From Thauera sp. (lineage in GTDB: Bacteria; Pseudomonadota; Gammaproteobacteria; Burkholderiales; Rhodocyclaceae), in NCBI GenBank assembly GCA_023150215.1, contig JAKLLJ010000141.1, positions 1-8,208 on the forward strand: a stretch of 8,208 nucleotides of DNA, read 5' to 3'. Under the pieces are notes generated by a model that ran no database searches, was not told the DNA's origin, and saw only the letters and a list, made by a program, of their open reading frames with translations. How positions within the stretch are numbered: position 1 is the stretch's first letter; every line of letters begins with the position of its first letter. Both the position numbers and the translations under genes were made by a program. Below, piece after piece: positions 8,118 to 8,208 of the stretch.

Positions 8118-8140
8118 GTAGGAGCGCCGGAAGGCGCGAA
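8118..8140 (+). repeat. REP element, forward copy
   Basis: This 23-base unit begins GTAGGAGCG and ends GCGAA. Its core folds as GCGCC-GGAA-GGCGC (8124-8137), a 5-bp stem with a GGAA loop preceded by GTAGGA. The GTAGGAGCG head with a short hairpin is the pattern of REP sequences known from Pseudomonas and other proteobacteria. It starts 18 bases after the stop of the small membrane protein gene, a typical extragenic place for a REP. Confidence 0.7.
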
Positions 8141-8185
8141 CCGCGCGGCGCCCGGAATTCGCGATTCACCCGTCCAGCGGCCGTC

Positions 8186-8208
8186 TTCGCGGCTTCCGCC
8201 GCTCCTAC
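8186..8208 (-). repeat. REP element, inverted copy
   Basis: Read on the - strand this begins GTAGGAGCG and ends GCGAA, matching the copy at 8118-8140 at 21 of 23 positions. Its hairpin is GCGGC-GGAA-GCCGC. The two differences are at the paired positions 10 and 17, so pairing is kept. It lies head-out against the forward copy with 45 bases between them and stops at the window edge; flanking sequence to the right cannot be seen. Confidence 0.7.

Noticed and set aside
8181..8208. The final inverted repeat as an insertion sequence end
   Set aside because: There is no transposase frame or target duplication in view, and the unit matches the nearby REP copy in length and structure.

Overview
The window is a stretch of the division and cell wall (dcw) cluster of a GC-rich Gram-negative bacterium, most likely a betaproteobacterium of the Rhodocyclales (Thauera/Azoarcus-like). 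The phylum-level call rests on the gene order murG-murC-ddlB-ftsQ-ftsA-ftsZ-lpxC, the presence of lpxC (lipid A synthesis) and the FtsZ C-terminal peptide ending in IPAFLRRQAD. The narrower placement is inference from protein style, base composition and the GTAGGAGCG-type REP sequences at the right end. All genes lie on the + strand.

Positions 1-4133 hold four tightly packed genes. murG lacks its first ~43 codons, which lie off the left edge; murC, ddlB and ftsQ follow. Each junction overlaps (ATGA, GTGA, an 8-base overlap with a TTG start, then ATGA into ftsA), so translation is probably coupled from murG to ftsA. MurC and Ddl build the UDP-MurNAc-peptide and its D-Ala-D-Ala end, MurG makes lipid II, and FtsQ and FtsA belong to the divisome that places this synthesis at midcell. 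No murB lies between murC and ddlB.

After ftsA (4130-5359) comes a 141-base gap with an AT-rich island, a likely separate control point for ftsZ, then a strong AGGAGG ribosome binding site and ftsZ (5501-6643). A strong intrinsic terminator (6689-6741) closes the ftsZ transcript. lpxC (6851-7777) has its own extended -10 promoter just upstream, so lipid A synthesis is transcribed separately from the division genes.

Beyond lpxC the window becomes less ordinary: a doubtful 47-codon cysteine-rich reading frame overlapping the lpxC stop, a GC hairpin, a 62-aa protein with two predicted membrane segments (7911-8099), and a pair of inverted REP sequences (8118-8140 and 8186-8208). The two REP hairpins differ by a base-pair swap that preserves pairing. 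I see no mobile element, CRISPR array, tRNA or rRNA, and no convincing novel system; this is mainly a conserved housekeeping region with a few small features worth checking.
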